The notes beneath the pieces are model-generated. The model ran no database searches. It was not told the DNA's origin and saw only the letters and a list, made by a program, of their open reading frames with translations. From contig NZ_LMXN01000001.1 of NCBI RefSeq assembly GCF_001442615.1, positions 718,694-782,693 on the forward strand: a stretch of 64,000 bases of DNA. Reading direction: 5' to 3'. This stretch comes from Algoriphagus resistens. GTDB taxonomy: Bacteria > Bacteroidota > Bacteroidia > Cytophagales > Cyclobacteriaceae. Shown here piece by piece: positions 44,929-54,844 of the stretch (position 1 is the first letter of the stretch; the number at the start of each line of letters is the position of its first letter). The position numbers and the translations under genes are program-made.

Positions 44929-45486
44929 ATGGAAATATTGGAAAAAATTGACGATGCTGAAATAACATTCTCTGAAAATTTTGAGGCAGCAGAAATATAT
45001 GAACAGATTTTTCCCACTGTGGCAAAATTTATTAGTTCCAGAGGAGGTTCATTTGAAGATGCAAAAGACATTTTCCATGATGCATTGGTGATTTTCATTG
45101 AAAACAAGACTAAAAACCCTGAATACAAAATAAAATCCAACAGCGCGTATATTTTGGGTATTTCAAAATATCTATGGATTAGAAAATTCCAAAAAGAAAG
45201 TCATAGTATTTCTTTAAGTAATATGGAAAACGAAGTCGAAATACCAGTAGATTACTTTCCGACAACAAACAATAAGCAACTACTTGATTTTTTGAAGATC
45301 GCCGGAAAAAGGTGTCTGGATTTGCTTCGTGTTTTCTATATCCAACAATTACCGGTAAAAGAGATTGTTAAGGACTTAGGCTATGCACACGAACATTCAG
45401 TCAGTGTACAGAAATACAAGTGTCTTGAGAAAGTGAGAAAAACCGTAAAAGAAAAATCCATGACTTATGATGACTTCACAGAATAA
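44929..45486 (+). CDS. ECF-type sigma factor
   Basis: 185 residues. Region 2 at about 25-90 (SFEDAKDIFHDALVIFIENK, then AYILGISKYLWIRKF) and region 4 at about 120-175 (CLDLLRVFYIQQLPVKEIVK, YAHEHSVSVQKYKCLEKVRK). The linker is short. The stop overlaps the next gene by 20 bases. The following small protein and ClpP are on the same strand with almost no gap. Confidence 0.88.
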   Translation: MEILEKIDDAEITFSENFEAAEIYEQIFPTVAKFISSRGGSFEDAKDIFHDALVIFIENKTKNPEYKIKSNSAYILGISKYLWIRKFQKESHSISLSNMENEVEIPVDYFPTTNNKQLLDFLKIAGKRCLDLLRVFYIQQLPVKEIVKDLGYAHEHSVSVQKYKCLEKVRKTVKEKSMTYDDFTE

Positions 45487-45733
45487 CACAAGACTAATTG
45501 AAAGATATCTTAGCGGAAAGCTTTCTCACGCAGATAGGTTTTTATTTGAAGCAAAGCTGGTTATTGACCCTGATCTAAAGAGAGATCTTTACTTCCAGAA
45601 AAAAACACACCTATTGATAAAAATGTATCACAGGCAGAAGTTAAAAGAAGAATTTGAAGCCTTACATCATCAACTATTCAACAACCCGGATAAAATAGAT
45701 TTCCAGCGAAGGATACACCAATTATTTAAATAA
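45467..45733 (+). CDS. Small soluble protein, candidate anti-sigma factor
   Basis: 88 residues: LIERYLSGKLSHADRFLFEA, then a Lys-rich helical part ending RIHQLFK. The opening (YLSGKLS…FLFEAKL) is like the N-terminus of anti-sigma domains in this phylum that start E/RYL-x-G-x-L. Unlike FecR or zinc-finger anti-sigmas it has no membrane helix and no Cys/His cluster. It overlaps the sigma gene by 20 bases and is 8 bases before clpP. A role in holding the sigma factor is inferred from position and this short similarity. Confidence 0.6.
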   Translation: MMTSQNNTRLIERYLSGKLSHADRFLFEAKLVIDPDLKRDLYFQKKTHLLIKMYHRQKLKEEFEALHHQLFNNPDKIDFQRRIHQLFK

Positions 45734-45741
45734 CAATACTT

Positions 45742-46416
45742 ATGATACAGGCGAATGTAATACCAATGGTGATAGATAATTCCGGCAATGGGGACCGTGC
45801 CTATGATATTTATAGCCTTTTGTTAAAAGAGCGGATTATATTTCTTAACGGTCCTATAAACCAATCTGTTGCGAGCATAGTAGTTGCCCAATTATTATAT
45901 TTAAATAGCGTTAATCAAAACCAGCCTATCAATTTATATATACAAAGTCCGGGAGGGGAAGTCTACTCGGGTTTAGCCATTTACGATACAATGAAAATGA
46001 TTTCAGCTGCGGTATCAACCTATTCTGTAGGATTTACAGGTAGTATGGGGACATTTTTATTAAGTGCAGGAGAGCCCGGCAAACGTTTTGCGCTCCCTCA
46101 TGCAACTATTCATATGCACCCGACTGGAGGGGGGACCAATGGTTATACAGAGGATGTACGGATAGCTACCCAGGAACAAGAACGGCTTCAAACACAGATT
46201 TTTCATTTAATGGGTAACAACACTGGACATACATGGCAAGAGATTGAAGATTATTTCATAAGAGATAAATACCTAAATGCGCAGGAAGCCAAAAACTTTG
46301 GAATTGTAGATGAAATACTCGGTGATGCAAGTGACATTGTTATTCTAAATAAACTTAGGCCAGAAGTGAACCTTATGTTTAGGGAAAAACAAAATATTGA
46401 ATCTATAACTACTTAA
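45742..46416 (+). CDS. ClpP-like protease subunit
   Basis: 224 residues of the ClpP fold. The triad has normal spacing: Ser101 (GFTGSMGTFLLSAG), His126 (IHMHPTGGG) and Asp175 (FIRDKYLNAQEA). Changes from housekeeping ClpP: GSM for ASM, HP-T for HQP, and a glycine-rich loop after the His. Such divergent ClpP paralogues in Bacteroidota often lie outside the clpP-clpX locus. Here it ends an operon with a sigma factor, suggesting a dedicated substrate. No Clp ATPase is in the window. Confidence 0.9.
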   Translation: MIQANVIPMVIDNSGNGDRAYDIYSLLLKERIIFLNGPINQSVASIVVAQLLYLNSVNQNQPINLYIQSPGGEVYSGLAIYDTMKMISAAVSTYSVGFTGSMGTFLLSAGEPGKRFALPHATIHMHPTGGGTNGYTEDVRIATQEQERLQTQIFHLMGNNTGHTWQEIEDYFIRDKYLNAQEAKNFGIVDEILGDASDIVILNKLRPEVNLMFREKQNIESITT

Positions 46417-46601
46417 TCTAGTGGGAAAAGGCTTGTAACAATTTGTAAATGTTATAGTGGATAATCATCAACCTGAATGATAGTGCTTCTACCAACATTT
46501 GTCAGGCGGATAATCCTTGGCTTACCTTTAAACGAAAATATGACGGACAGACAACTGACACAAATGTCCCGGTTAATTGAAACGCCAACGAAAATAAGAA
46601 T

Positions 46602-46982
46602 ATGGACAAATTTGAAATTACCATAGAAAATGTTGTTGAAGCGGAAAACAAACTTTTTTCGGCTCAACTTGTAAGTAATGTGGACATTCTTGACCAGCTT
46701 TTGCACGATGATCTGATTGCAGTTGCACCGACAGGACAAATTGTAACCAAAGAGATGGACTTAAACTCACATAAGGCGAAAACAATGACTATTGAAGATG
46801 CTTCAACAGAAATTGACGCCATTCAAATAACGGGCGACACCGCACTTTCAATCGTTACTATGACAGCGAGAGGTGAAATGATGGGAACACCCTTAGAGGG
46901 AAAATTCAGGTATTTTAGAGTTTGGAAACGCTTTGATGGAACGTTGAAAGTTATCGGAGCAAGTTTTATGCAATTACCTTGA
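46602..46982 (+). CDS. NTF2-like (DUF4440) protein
   Basis: 126 residues with the SnoaL/DUF4440 cone fold: VEAENKLFSAQLVSNVDILD, LLHDDLIAVAPTGQIVTKE, and RYFRVWKRFDGTLKVIGAS. Function unknown; no catalytic residues are assigned. It stands alone between ClpP and a long gap. Confidence 0.85.
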   Translation: MDKFEITIENVVEAENKLFSAQLVSNVDILDQLLHDDLIAVAPTGQIVTKEMDLNSHKAKTMTIEDASTEIDAIQITGDTALSIVTMTARGEMMGTPLEGKFRYFRVWKRFDGTLKVIGASFMQLP

Positions 46983-47374
46983 ATTAAAAGTGGACAAGAA
47001 CCATGTATCCTTTAACTTCATGGAAACTAGAATTACCTGAAATTCCAGTGGAGAAGAAATACCTATTACCACAACAACTGGATTTTCGTGGTTTGTCTAG
47101 CATCAGAAATGAATCCCTCTGAACTCCGGAAACCCCACTCACTTTCTTAAAAATACCCTAGGACCGACTGTTAAGAATCAGTTCACCGAGTTGTACTAAT
47201 CTAGTGAGTGCCTGTCCCGGGATATTTTATCCTGGGAACAGAGTGTGCCGGGAAGCCAGCTTCCAGGGTAGACAAACTTCTCACAATCCAACAATGCGAC
47301 TATCTCCCCTCCAGCTGGCTTTTTGATTAGGCCAATAGGAACTTCAATAAGTAAGATCAAATGCCTTTAAAAAT
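46983..47374 (+). other. Intergenic, no gene seen
   Basis: 392 bases. An imperfect hairpin GTCCCGGGATA…TATCCTGGGAAC at 47213-47241 has no T tract; otherwise nothing supported. Confidence 0.4.
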
Positions 47375-47683
47375 TCAGATCAGATCAGGCTTCGTCTCCG
47401 GATGCTTTTCCCAATACTGGACAATGGAGGGCATGTATTCATCGCTTTCGATGGTGCCTTGTAAGTCGGCTTTTTGGCCTTGGTAAAGATAGATTTTATT
47501 GTCCACGACCTTCTCTACAGTCAGAGCTTCTTTTTCTAATAGGCCTTTTACTTTTTCCCAATCCTGCGGATCTGTAATAAAAGTTTCAAACCGGATATAA
47601 AATTCCTCTCCGATGGGAGGGATGGGGTAATCACTTGGAATCTCCGTGCTGATCAAAGGGTCTGTGGGAAAAATGATTTTCAT
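47375..47683 (-). CDS. Hypothetical protein
   Basis: 102 residues, acidic and soluble, no family I know. Composition (PIPPIGEEFYIRFETFITD, WEKVKGLLEKEALTVEKVV) looks like a real beta-alpha protein. The start ATG at 47683 is the only one that fits. Alone in its strand. Confidence 0.6.
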   Translation of the reverse strand: MKIIFPTDPLISTEIPSDYPIPPIGEEFYIRFETFITDPQDWEKVKGLLEKEALTVEKVVDNKIYLYQGQKADLQGTIESDEYMPSIVQYWEKHPETKPDLI

Positions 47684-47781
47684 GGTTGCGGCAATTTTTT
47701 GATTTTTTAAAACTAACTATGATTGCCTAGAAAGACAACCTATTTTACCTTATACCACCTGAGACGGTAGTTCAGCGCCGA

Positions 47782-48711
47782 TTGCAGGAGCGAACTGTAA
47801 AACAATTATCGGTGGATCTTAAGCAGAAGTTTCCGGATTTGGGGTTGTCTCCACGCAACTTGTGGAATATGAACCGCTTTTATGAAAACTACTATCAAAA
47901 AGATAAAAAACTGCAACAAGCTGTCGCAGTTTTGCAGTGGGGGCACAATCTACTTTTGCTTGATAAAACACAATCGTCTGATGCCGTAAGTTTTTATGCC
48001 GGCCAAACATTGGCAAAAGGGTGGTCTAGAGATCTATTGCTTAATGCCATTAAAAAGGACACCTTCGGTCAGGCGCTAAAGCAGCTGAAGGCAAACAACT
48101 TCGGACAGACTCCTCCTGAAACCCATGCCGACTACGCCAATGAAGTATTCAGAAGTACGTATAACCTTGGGTTTTCAGGCATTACAGAACCGATGAAAGA
48201 ACTGTAGCTTGAAAACCTTTTGATCGCCAAAATCAGGGCTTTTATAATCGACCAGGGCAAAGGATTTAGCTTTATTGGAAATCAAGATGGCTGGAATATA
48301 ATGGATGGGAATATTTTGTGGATATGCTTTTCTTTTACAGAGGATTACAATCTTTAGTGGAAATAGAATTGTTATGAGAGCCTTTAAGGTAGAATATATA
48401 GGTAAAATGAATCTATATCTTTCTCTGCTGGACAGGTTGGAAAAGGGAGAAAAAAATCCTTTCAAAGGCATTATTCTTTGTACGGACAGGGATCATCTAG
48501 ATGTGGAGATCGCCTTGCAGGATATCAGCTTTTACTTCAGAAAGAGCAACTTAAAATATTGATTGTAAATGAAATTAACGATTATGAAAAGAGTGATCTT
48601 CGGGAACTGATTTTTCTAAAAGCTCCAAATAAGCTCTTCTTCTTCTCTTTGCCAGGATCGACTGTTACGGACATGTCCAGTGGACATTTTTGTAAGGAGT
48701 GGCCAGACTGA
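47782..48711 (+). pseudogene. YhcG/DUF1016-type PD-(D/E)xK nuclease, decayed
   Basis: An N-terminal part (about 47782-48207: LSPRNLWNMNRFYENYYQ, LLDKTQSSDAVSFYAGQTLA) ends at a TAG after MKEL. The family's next part continues in the same frame (LLIAKIRAFIIDQGKGFSFI). The nuclease core then appears in other frames: WEYFVDMLFFYRGLQSLVE, IEL followed by a stop where the catalytic Lys should be, then FKVEYIGKMNLYLSLLDRLE and IILCTDRDHLDVEIALQD, then YQLLLQKEQLKIL in yet another frame. There are at least three frameshifts or deletions, and the 5' end also lacks the family's first 30-40 residues. Confidence 0.85.
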
Positions 48712-48817
48712 AGCAAAATGGGGTGGGATCAGAAACGTATCGGCACGAGGGTTGGTGAGGTAATTTATTAACTGATATCTGAATAATTAAAATCTTATAA
48801 TTAAAATTTTTGACAAA

Positions 48818-49384
48818 ATGGAAAGCGGACAAAACAATAAAAAGAACTATTGGAAATTCTTTGCGATGATTGCTACTTCCATGATCGCAATGTTTCTGTT
48901 AATGTACACTCATTCTTACCAAATTATCGACCACTTTTGGTTTAGTGAAACTCGATTGTTTATGACCATTATTATGGGTAGTTCTATGCTAATTATTATG
49001 CTTCTCTATATGCTGGACATGTATAAAAGTAAAAAGATTAACATTGCAATAGTTGGATTAGGAGCTTTAATGATACTTGGAGCAATTTGGTTGGTAAGAA
49101 GCCAAGTAACTATCACTGATACTGATTATATGGAAGGGATGATTCCACATCATTCGATTGCAATATTAACAAGCGAAAGGGCAAAAATCAAAGACATAAG
49201 AGTTCGGAAACTTGCGGACGAAATCATCAAGGCTCAACGCAAAGAAATTATGGAAATGGAATGGCTGATTAAGGATATTGAAGAGAATGGAATAGTAGAA
49301 ACAGAAGCAGAAAATGAAAATAGACCTGTTCCAAAATTTGAAGGAAAGTTGGATAAAGAAACCAAAAGCATTGAAAGTAAATAA
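48818..49384 (+). CDS. DUF305 membrane protein
   Basis: 188 residues. Three membrane helices (about 13-32, 45-65, 72-92) precede a DUF305 helical domain with the metal-binding-like HH motif (YMEGMIPHHSIAILTSERA) and EIIKAQRKEIMEMEWL. DUF305 proteins in metal-resistance islands are linked to copper handling. The C-terminal tail is charged. Alone on its strand. Confidence 0.9.
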   Translation: MESGQNNKKNYWKFFAMIATSMIAMFLLMYTHSYQIIDHFWFSETRLFMTIIMGSSMLIIMLLYMLDMYKSKKINIAIVGLGALMILGAIWLVRSQVTITDTDYMEGMIPHHSIAILTSERAKIKDIRVRKLADEIIKAQRKEIMEMEWLIKDIEENGIVETEAENENRPVPKFEGKLDKETKSIESK

Positions 49385-49416
49385 AAAGGCAGCTACTAAT
49401 CCTCTCCAATACAACC

Positions 49417-49688
49417 GGACTAGCCTGGTATAGAGGATATTTTAAGGAGGAACTCAGCCAAGATCAAATCAACCGAATATTGAATAATTTGATGGCAATA
49501 AGGTAATCGTAGGCCATACATTACAAGCAGAAGTAACGAGCATTTTCGATGGAAAAGTAATCGGTATAGACATAAAGCACCCCAAGGGCTATCAAAAATA
49601 TTGGCCATTTCATGAATCAGAAGGGCTACTAATCTCAGGCGATAAGCTATACAGAACAATGCATGATGGTACGAAGGAAATCCTGTGA
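49417..49688 (+). pseudogene. C-terminal fragment of a metallophosphoesterase
   Basis: Two frames that join across a one-base deletion: GLAWYRGYFKEELSQDQINR, then NKVIVGHTLQAEVTSIFDGK, VIGIDIKHPKGY and the ending GLLISGDKLYRTMHDGTKEI. The VGHT and FDGKVIGIDIKH pieces match calcineurin-like phosphoesterases of Bacteroidota. No N-terminal metal motifs remain. It is a 5'-truncated, frameshifted remnant. Confidence 0.75.
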
Positions 49689-49809
49689 AAAAGCATCTTT
49701 TTAGCAGGTAAACCTTCCCGTTATAGTACTCCTGCAGCAGGCAAACATACGGCTAGGAACGGAAGTTGTATTCCTGATGGTGATATTACGATAAACTATA
49801 CCAACGCCC

Positions 49810-50802
49810 ATGCTGGAATTTACTGAGAAAGGCATTTATTGTCCGAGAGCCGATGTGTACATCGACCCCTGGAAGCCGGTGAAGAATGCCCTCATCACAC
49901 ACGGACATAGTGATCATGCAAGATTTGGCAATGGACATTACCTCTGTCATCAGGATACGTTGACTATTCTTCGCCTAAGGTTGGGGCCGGATATTTCTGT
50001 TCAGGGCATAGCTTATAACCAAACAATTTCCAAAAATGGGGTAAAGATCAGTCTGCATCCTGCAGGGCATATTATCGGTTCAGCTCAGGTCCGTCTGGAA
50101 TATAAGGGTGAGATATGGGTGGTTTCAGGAGATTATAAATTGATCCCTGATGGGCTAAGCGTCCCTTTTGAGCCGGTGAAATGTCACCATTTCATCACAG
50201 AATCCACGTTTGGTCTTCCTATCTATAATTTCCCCGCTACTCAAAAGGTTTATGCCAGCATCAACGGATGGTGGAAGCAAAATGCAGCGGAAGGATTCAA
50301 TTCGGTTATCATCGCCTACGCCTTGGGAAAGTCCCAATCCATTCTCCATCAGTTAGACCAAAGCATCGGGGCGATTTTTCTCCACGGAGCTGTGGCAAAT
50401 GTCACCAATGCATTCCAGGCAGAAGGTTACAATTTTCCGGGGACCTGGGTCACACCCGAGACGGATCGAAAAACCATAAAAGGAGCTATGATCGTAGCAC
50501 CGTCTTCCGCCTTATCCACGCCGTGGATCACGAAATTCTCCCCTTCCCGCAAGGCCGTGTGCAGCGGATGGATGCAGCTGAGAGGGGCCCGAAGACGGGC
50601 AGGGGTGGACCGGGGATTTGTTTTGTCAGATCATTGTGACTGGGCACAGCTCAATGAGGCTGTTCTGGCTACCGGAGCCGAAAATATCTACGTCACCCAT
50701 GGGTATCAGGCTACCTATGCAAAATGGCTGAGAGAGCGTTATGGACTGAATGCCACGGAAATAAAAACACAATTTGAACCTGCAACCGGAGACCTTGAAT
50801 GA
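49810..50802 (+). CDS. Ligase-associated DNA exonuclease (MBL/beta-CASP type)
   Basis: 330 residues. The zinc motif ITHGHSDHARFG (HxHxDH) is at about residues 30-40; GHIIGSAQVRLEY, SDHCDW and VTHGYQATYAKWL complete the SNM1/beta-CASP-like pattern. First gene of a four-gene cluster known from many bacteria, where the nuclease acts with an ATP-dependent ligase, an Lhr-like helicase and PdeM. The ligase starts 3 bases after its stop. Likely trims DNA ends in damage repair. Confidence 0.93.
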   Translation: MLEFTEKGIYCPRADVYIDPWKPVKNALITHGHSDHARFGNGHYLCHQDTLTILRLRLGPDISVQGIAYNQTISKNGVKISLHPAGHIIGSAQVRLEYKGEIWVVSGDYKLIPDGLSVPFEPVKCHHFITESTFGLPIYNFPATQKVYASINGWWKQNAAEGFNSVIIAYALGKSQSILHQLDQSIGAIFLHGAVANVTNAFQAEGYNFPGTWVTPETDRKTIKGAMIVAPSSALSTPWITKFSPSRKAVCSGWMQLRGARRRAGVDRGFVLSDHCDWAQLNEAVLATGAENIYVTHGYQATYAKWLRERYGLNATEIKTQFEPATGDLE

Positions 50803-50805
50803 GTT

Positions 50806-52398
50806 ATGAGGGCATTTACCAAAATGTTTACGGCCGTGGACCAGACTACGAAAACCAACCAGAAAATCCTGGCTATGGTAGAGTATTTTACCTTTGCGAA
50901 GGAAGAGGACAAGATTTTCGCAGTATCCATTTTGATCGGTAACAAACCTAAAAGACCTGTGAAAACGGCGGAGCTGAAAGTATGGGCCGCACAACTGGCG
51001 GACCTGCCTATGTGGCTTTTTGAAGAGTCGTATTACACGGTGGGAGACCTGGCTGAAGCCATAGCTTTGATGCTGCCTGCTCAACAAAGTGAGCATCATT
51101 TTACCCTAAAAGATACTTTGGAGCTTCTTTCCCGGTTGACTGATCTGCCATCTGATGAAAAGAAAAAACTGATCATATCCTATTGGATGGGTGCCCCGCT
51201 AGAGGAGAGGTTTGTATTCAACAAGCTTATCACGGGAAATTTCAGAATGGGGGTCTCCCGTCAATTGGTGATCAAAGCGCTGGCTACCTATTTGGGTCAG
51301 GAGCAGACCTCCATTGCCCACCAATTGATGGGGAAATGGAATCCCTACGAGGAATCCATGGCCTCCATGTTTTCGGAAGAAAGCCACCTGGATAAACCGT
51401 ACCTCCCATATCCTTTTTTCCTGGCCTATCAACTGGATACCGATGCGGAGAATCTCGGGCCAATCAGTGAATGGTACATAGAGAAAAAACTCGATGGGAT
51501 ACGCGGACAGATCATTGTCAGAAACGATGGGATTTTTGTGTGGAGCCGGGGGGAAGAACTATTGACCGATAAATTTCCTGAGTTCAGATCCCTGCAGACT
51601 TCCCTTCCCAACGGTACGGTGATAGACGGGGAAATAATCCCGTGGAAAGATGACATTCCATTGCCTTTCCAGGTGATGCAGACCAGAATCGGTAGAAAGA
51701 ATATCTCGCCCAAATACCTAAAGGAAGTCCCCTTGGTCATGGTTTGTTTCGATGTTTTGGAATGGGAAGGAGAAGATTTGAGGCAAAAAAATCTGGTGGA
51801 CAGGCGGGAGGTGCTCAAGAAAATTGTTTCCGAGCATACAGAGGGGAAGTTATTGCTTTCGGAAGCTATGGAGTTTAATGATTGGCAGGAAGTAGCGGCT
51901 TTTAGGAAAAATGCACGGGAATTCCATTGTGAAGGGGTGATGCTTAAAAGAAAAAGCAGCACGTACGAGGTAGGCAGACGGAGAGGAAACTGGTGGAAGT
52001 GGAAAACAGATCCCATGACCGTAGACGGGGTATTGCTCTATGCCCAAAGCGGCCACGGAAGGAGGGCAAATTTATTCACAGATTACACGTTTGCTGTTTG
52101 GGACGGAGATCTTCTGGTGCCTTTTGCCAAAGCCTATTCGGGATTGACGGATAAGGAAATCAATGAGCTGGATAATTGGATAAAAAGAAATACTTTGGAA
52201 AAATTTGGTCCGGTACGAAGTGTGAGACCTGAGTTCGTATTTGAAATTGCCTTTGAAGGAATCAATTCCAGTTCTAGGCATAAGTCAGGTGTCGCACTCC
52301 GCTTTCCTAGAATCCTACGGTGGAGGAAGGATAAATCCGCCAAAGCGGCCAATACTATAAATGACTTGAAGCAATTAATAGAAGCTCAAAATCCATGA
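50806..52398 (+). CDS. ATP-dependent DNA ligase
   Basis: 530 residues. An N-terminal helical DNA-binding domain (about 1-205) precedes the nucleotidyltransferase core with the adenylation motif EKKLDGIRGQ (Lys228) and VIDGEIIPW, then EGVMLKRKSSTYEVGRR and an OB-fold end (VRPEFVFEIAFEGI, then GVALRFPRI). Seals nicks in duplex DNA with ATP, distinct from the NAD+-dependent LigA. The last four bases overlap the helicase start (ATGA). Homologues in this cluster are annotated as the ligase of the Lhr-Lig-MPE-Exo repair set. Confidence 0.96.
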   Translation: MRAFTKMFTAVDQTTKTNQKILAMVEYFTFAKEEDKIFAVSILIGNKPKRPVKTAELKVWAAQLADLPMWLFEESYYTVGDLAEAIALMLPAQQSEHHFTLKDTLELLSRLTDLPSDEKKKLIISYWMGAPLEERFVFNKLITGNFRMGVSRQLVIKALATYLGQEQTSIAHQLMGKWNPYEESMASMFSEESHLDKPYLPYPFFLAYQLDTDAENLGPISEWYIEKKLDGIRGQIIVRNDGIFVWSRGEELLTDKFPEFRSLQTSLPNGTVIDGEIIPWKDDIPLPFQVMQTRIGRKNISPKYLKEVPLVMVCFDVLEWEGEDLRQKNLVDRREVLKKIVSEHTEGKLLLSEAMEFNDWQEVAAFRKNAREFHCEGVMLKRKSSTYEVGRRRGNWWKWKTDPMTVDGVLLYAQSGHGRRANLFTDYTFAVWDGDLLVPFAKAYSGLTDKEINELDNWIKRNTLEKFGPVRSVRPEFVFEIAFEGINSSSRHKSGVALRFPRILRWRKDKSAKAANTINDLKQLIEAQNP

Positions 52399-54827
52399 AC
52401 CCCTTTGCAGATGTATGGTTTTCTGACCAAGGCTGGACTGCCCATGACTTTCAAAAAAAGACCTGGGATGCAATTGCAAAGGGGCGATCCGGCCTGCTCA
52501 ATGCCCCTACAGGATACGGCAAAACCATGGCTATTTGGTTTGGGGTACTTTATCATTACTACATTCAGAGAAAAGTAAAAAAAGGAAAGGATACGCGAAA
52601 ACTCCATTGCCTTTGGATCACGCCGCTAAGGGCACTGTCCAGTGAAATCCATTCGGCTACCAATCTGGTCAGTGCTGATATGGCTTTGGATTATGAGATT
52701 GGCTTGCGTACCGGGGATACTTCCACCAAGCTACGGCTGCAGCAAAAGAAAAAACCTCCCCAGGCACTGGTGACCACCCCCGAAAGTGTTCATATCCTGT
52801 TGGCGGGCAAAGGCTATACGGAGTATTTTTCAGAGCTGGAATTTGTGGTAGTGGATGAATGGCATGAACTCATGGGCAGTAAAAGAGGTGTGCTGGTTGA
52901 GTTGGCTTTGAGTCGCCTGAAAGCACTTAATCCAAAGCTGAGGATCTGGGGGATTTCTGCTACCATCGGCAATCTGGAAGAGGCTAAAGAAATTTTGCTG
53001 GGTCCGGAAAACAAAGGGGTTATGATCAAATCTGCCATTAAAAAGAAGCTTAAGATTGAAACGTTACTTCCCGATGTACTGGAGCGTTTTCCCTGGGGCG
53101 GTCACTTAGGAGTTCATATGGCCGAAAAGGTTATCCCGTTGATTGAGCAAAGCCAATCCACGTTGCTTTTCACCAACACCCGGTCCCAGGCAGAAATCTG
53201 GTATAGGCAGGTACTGGACCTGAAGCCAGACTGGGCAGGTGTGATTGCCCTTCATCACGGTTCGCTGAGCAATGAAATCCGCGTTTGGGTGGAGGCTGCG
53301 CTCCATGAAGGTAAATTGAAAGCTGTGATTTGTACCAGCAGTCTGGATCTTGGTGTGGATTTCCGACCCGTAGATACAGTGGTGCAGATAGGATCGCCAA
53401 AGGGCATAGCGCGCTTTCTCCAGCGGGCAGGGCGAAGTGGGCATCAGCCAGGCGCATTGAGCCGTATCTATTTCTTACCTACGCATTCGTTGGAGATTAT
53501 GGAAGGAGCTTCATTGAAATTTGCTGTGAAGGAAGGGATGATGGAACGGCGTATCCCTTATGTCCGCTCTTTTGATGTGCTGATCCAATACCTGGTTACC
53601 TTGGCGATTTCGGAAGGATTCAAAGCCGAGCAGACCTACGAAGAAGTGAAAAGCACGCATTGTTTTTCTTCCGTCAGCAAAGATGAATTCAACGAATGCC
53701 TGTGGATGATTACCAAAGGCGGGCGTTCACTGGGAGCCTATGATGAGTTTCATAAAGTCGTGGCTGATCAGGGAGTTTACCGTGTAACCAACCGTAAAAT
53801 CGCCCACAGGCATCTGCTCAACATAGGGACAATTGTGAGCGATGCAATGATGCAGGTGAAATTCATGAGCGGAAAATACTTGGGGACCATAGAAGAGTGG
53901 TTTATTTCCCGGCTGAAGCCGGGAGATGCATTTTGGTTTTCCGGAAAAAATCTGGAACTGATCATGGTAAGGGAGATGCAGGCAATTGTGAGAAACAATT
54001 CCGGCAAAAAAGGTGCAGTTCCCTCCTGGATGGGAGGAAGGTTGCCTCTTTCAGTGGATCTTGGCCGGGCATTGCGGCATTCCATGGACATGATCCACCA
54101 GCCAATCACCCGGAGAAATCCCGAACTGCATTTTTTGCTCCCCTTGTTTTCCAAGCAAAAAGAGCTCTCTGCACTTCCTGCTGAGGGCACACTTCTAATC
54201 GAAAGCATCCAGACCAAGTATGGGCATCACCTTTTTGTATATCCCTTTGAAGGGAAATTTGTACACGAAGGAATGGCGGCTGTAATTGCTTTTCGCCTGA
54301 GTAAGGTAAAGCCGGCTACATTTAGCATTGCTACAAATGAATATGGGTTTGAGTTGTTAAGCGATACACCCATACCTGTGGAGGACGCTCTGGAATCGGG
54401 ACTTTTCACCACGGATGATTTACTTGATGATATCCGGTTGGGGATCAATACTACCGAAATGGCGCGCAGAAGATTCAGGGATATCGCAAGCATTGCAGGT
54501 CTGGTTTTTCAGGGATACCCGGGCAAACCTATTAAGACGCGGCATCTTCAGGCAAATTCAGCCTTATTCTTTTCCGTTTTTGAAGATTATGATCCGGCCA
54601 ATCTCCTGCTCAGACAGGCATACGATGAGGTGATGGATTTTCAACTGGAATCTGCCCGTATGTATGCCGCTTTTGAAAGGATCAGTGCCCATGCGGTTAA
54701 TTTGACCTTTCCTTCTAGGCTTACACCCTTTTCTTTTCCTATTTTCGCAGAATCCTTCCGGGAGAGGTACAGCAACGAAGACTGGCAGACCCGCTTGGGT
54801 AAACTTAAAGACCGGCTGGAAATATGA
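52395..54827 (+). CDS. Ligase-associated DEXH-box helicase (Lhr-like)
   Basis: 810 residues. Walker A APTGYGKT (Lys43), motif Ia ITPLRALSSEI, DEWH as motif II (VVVDEWHELMGSKRG), SAT as motif III, and motif VI QRAGRSGHQPG. A winged-helix and an Lhr-core C-terminal domain follow. 3'-to-5' DNA translocase expected. It overlaps the ligase by 4 bases and is followed after 17 bases by PdeM. Confidence 0.96.
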   Translation: MNPFADVWFSDQGWTAHDFQKKTWDAIAKGRSGLLNAPTGYGKTMAIWFGVLYHYYIQRKVKKGKDTRKLHCLWITPLRALSSEIHSATNLVSADMALDYEIGLRTGDTSTKLRLQQKKKPPQALVTTPESVHILLAGKGYTEYFSELEFVVVDEWHELMGSKRGVLVELALSRLKALNPKLRIWGISATIGNLEEAKEILLGPENKGVMIKSAIKKKLKIETLLPDVLERFPWGGHLGVHMAEKVIPLIEQSQSTLLFTNTRSQAEIWYRQVLDLKPDWAGVIALHHGSLSNEIRVWVEAALHEGKLKAVICTSSLDLGVDFRPVDTVVQIGSPKGIARFLQRAGRSGHQPGALSRIYFLPTHSLEIMEGASLKFAVKEGMMERRIPYVRSFDVLIQYLVTLAISEGFKAEQTYEEVKSTHCFSSVSKDEFNECLWMITKGGRSLGAYDEFHKVVADQGVYRVTNRKIAHRHLLNIGTIVSDAMMQVKFMSGKYLGTIEEWFISRLKPGDAFWFSGKNLELIMVREMQAIVRNNSGKKGAVPSWMGGRLPLSVDLGRALRHSMDMIHQPITRRNPELHFLLPLFSKQKELSALPAEGTLLIESIQTKYGHHLFVYPFEGKFVHEGMAAVIAFRLSKVKPATFSIATNEYGFELLSDTPIPVEDALESGLFTTDDLLDDIRLGINTTEMARRRFRDIASIAGLVFQGYPGKPIKTRHLQANSALFFSVFEDYDPANLLLRQAYDEVMDFQLESARMYAAFERISAHAVNLTFPSRLTPFSFPIFAESFRERYSNEDWQTRLGKLKDRLEI

Positions 54828-54844
54828 GTGTTGCCGGATGAACT

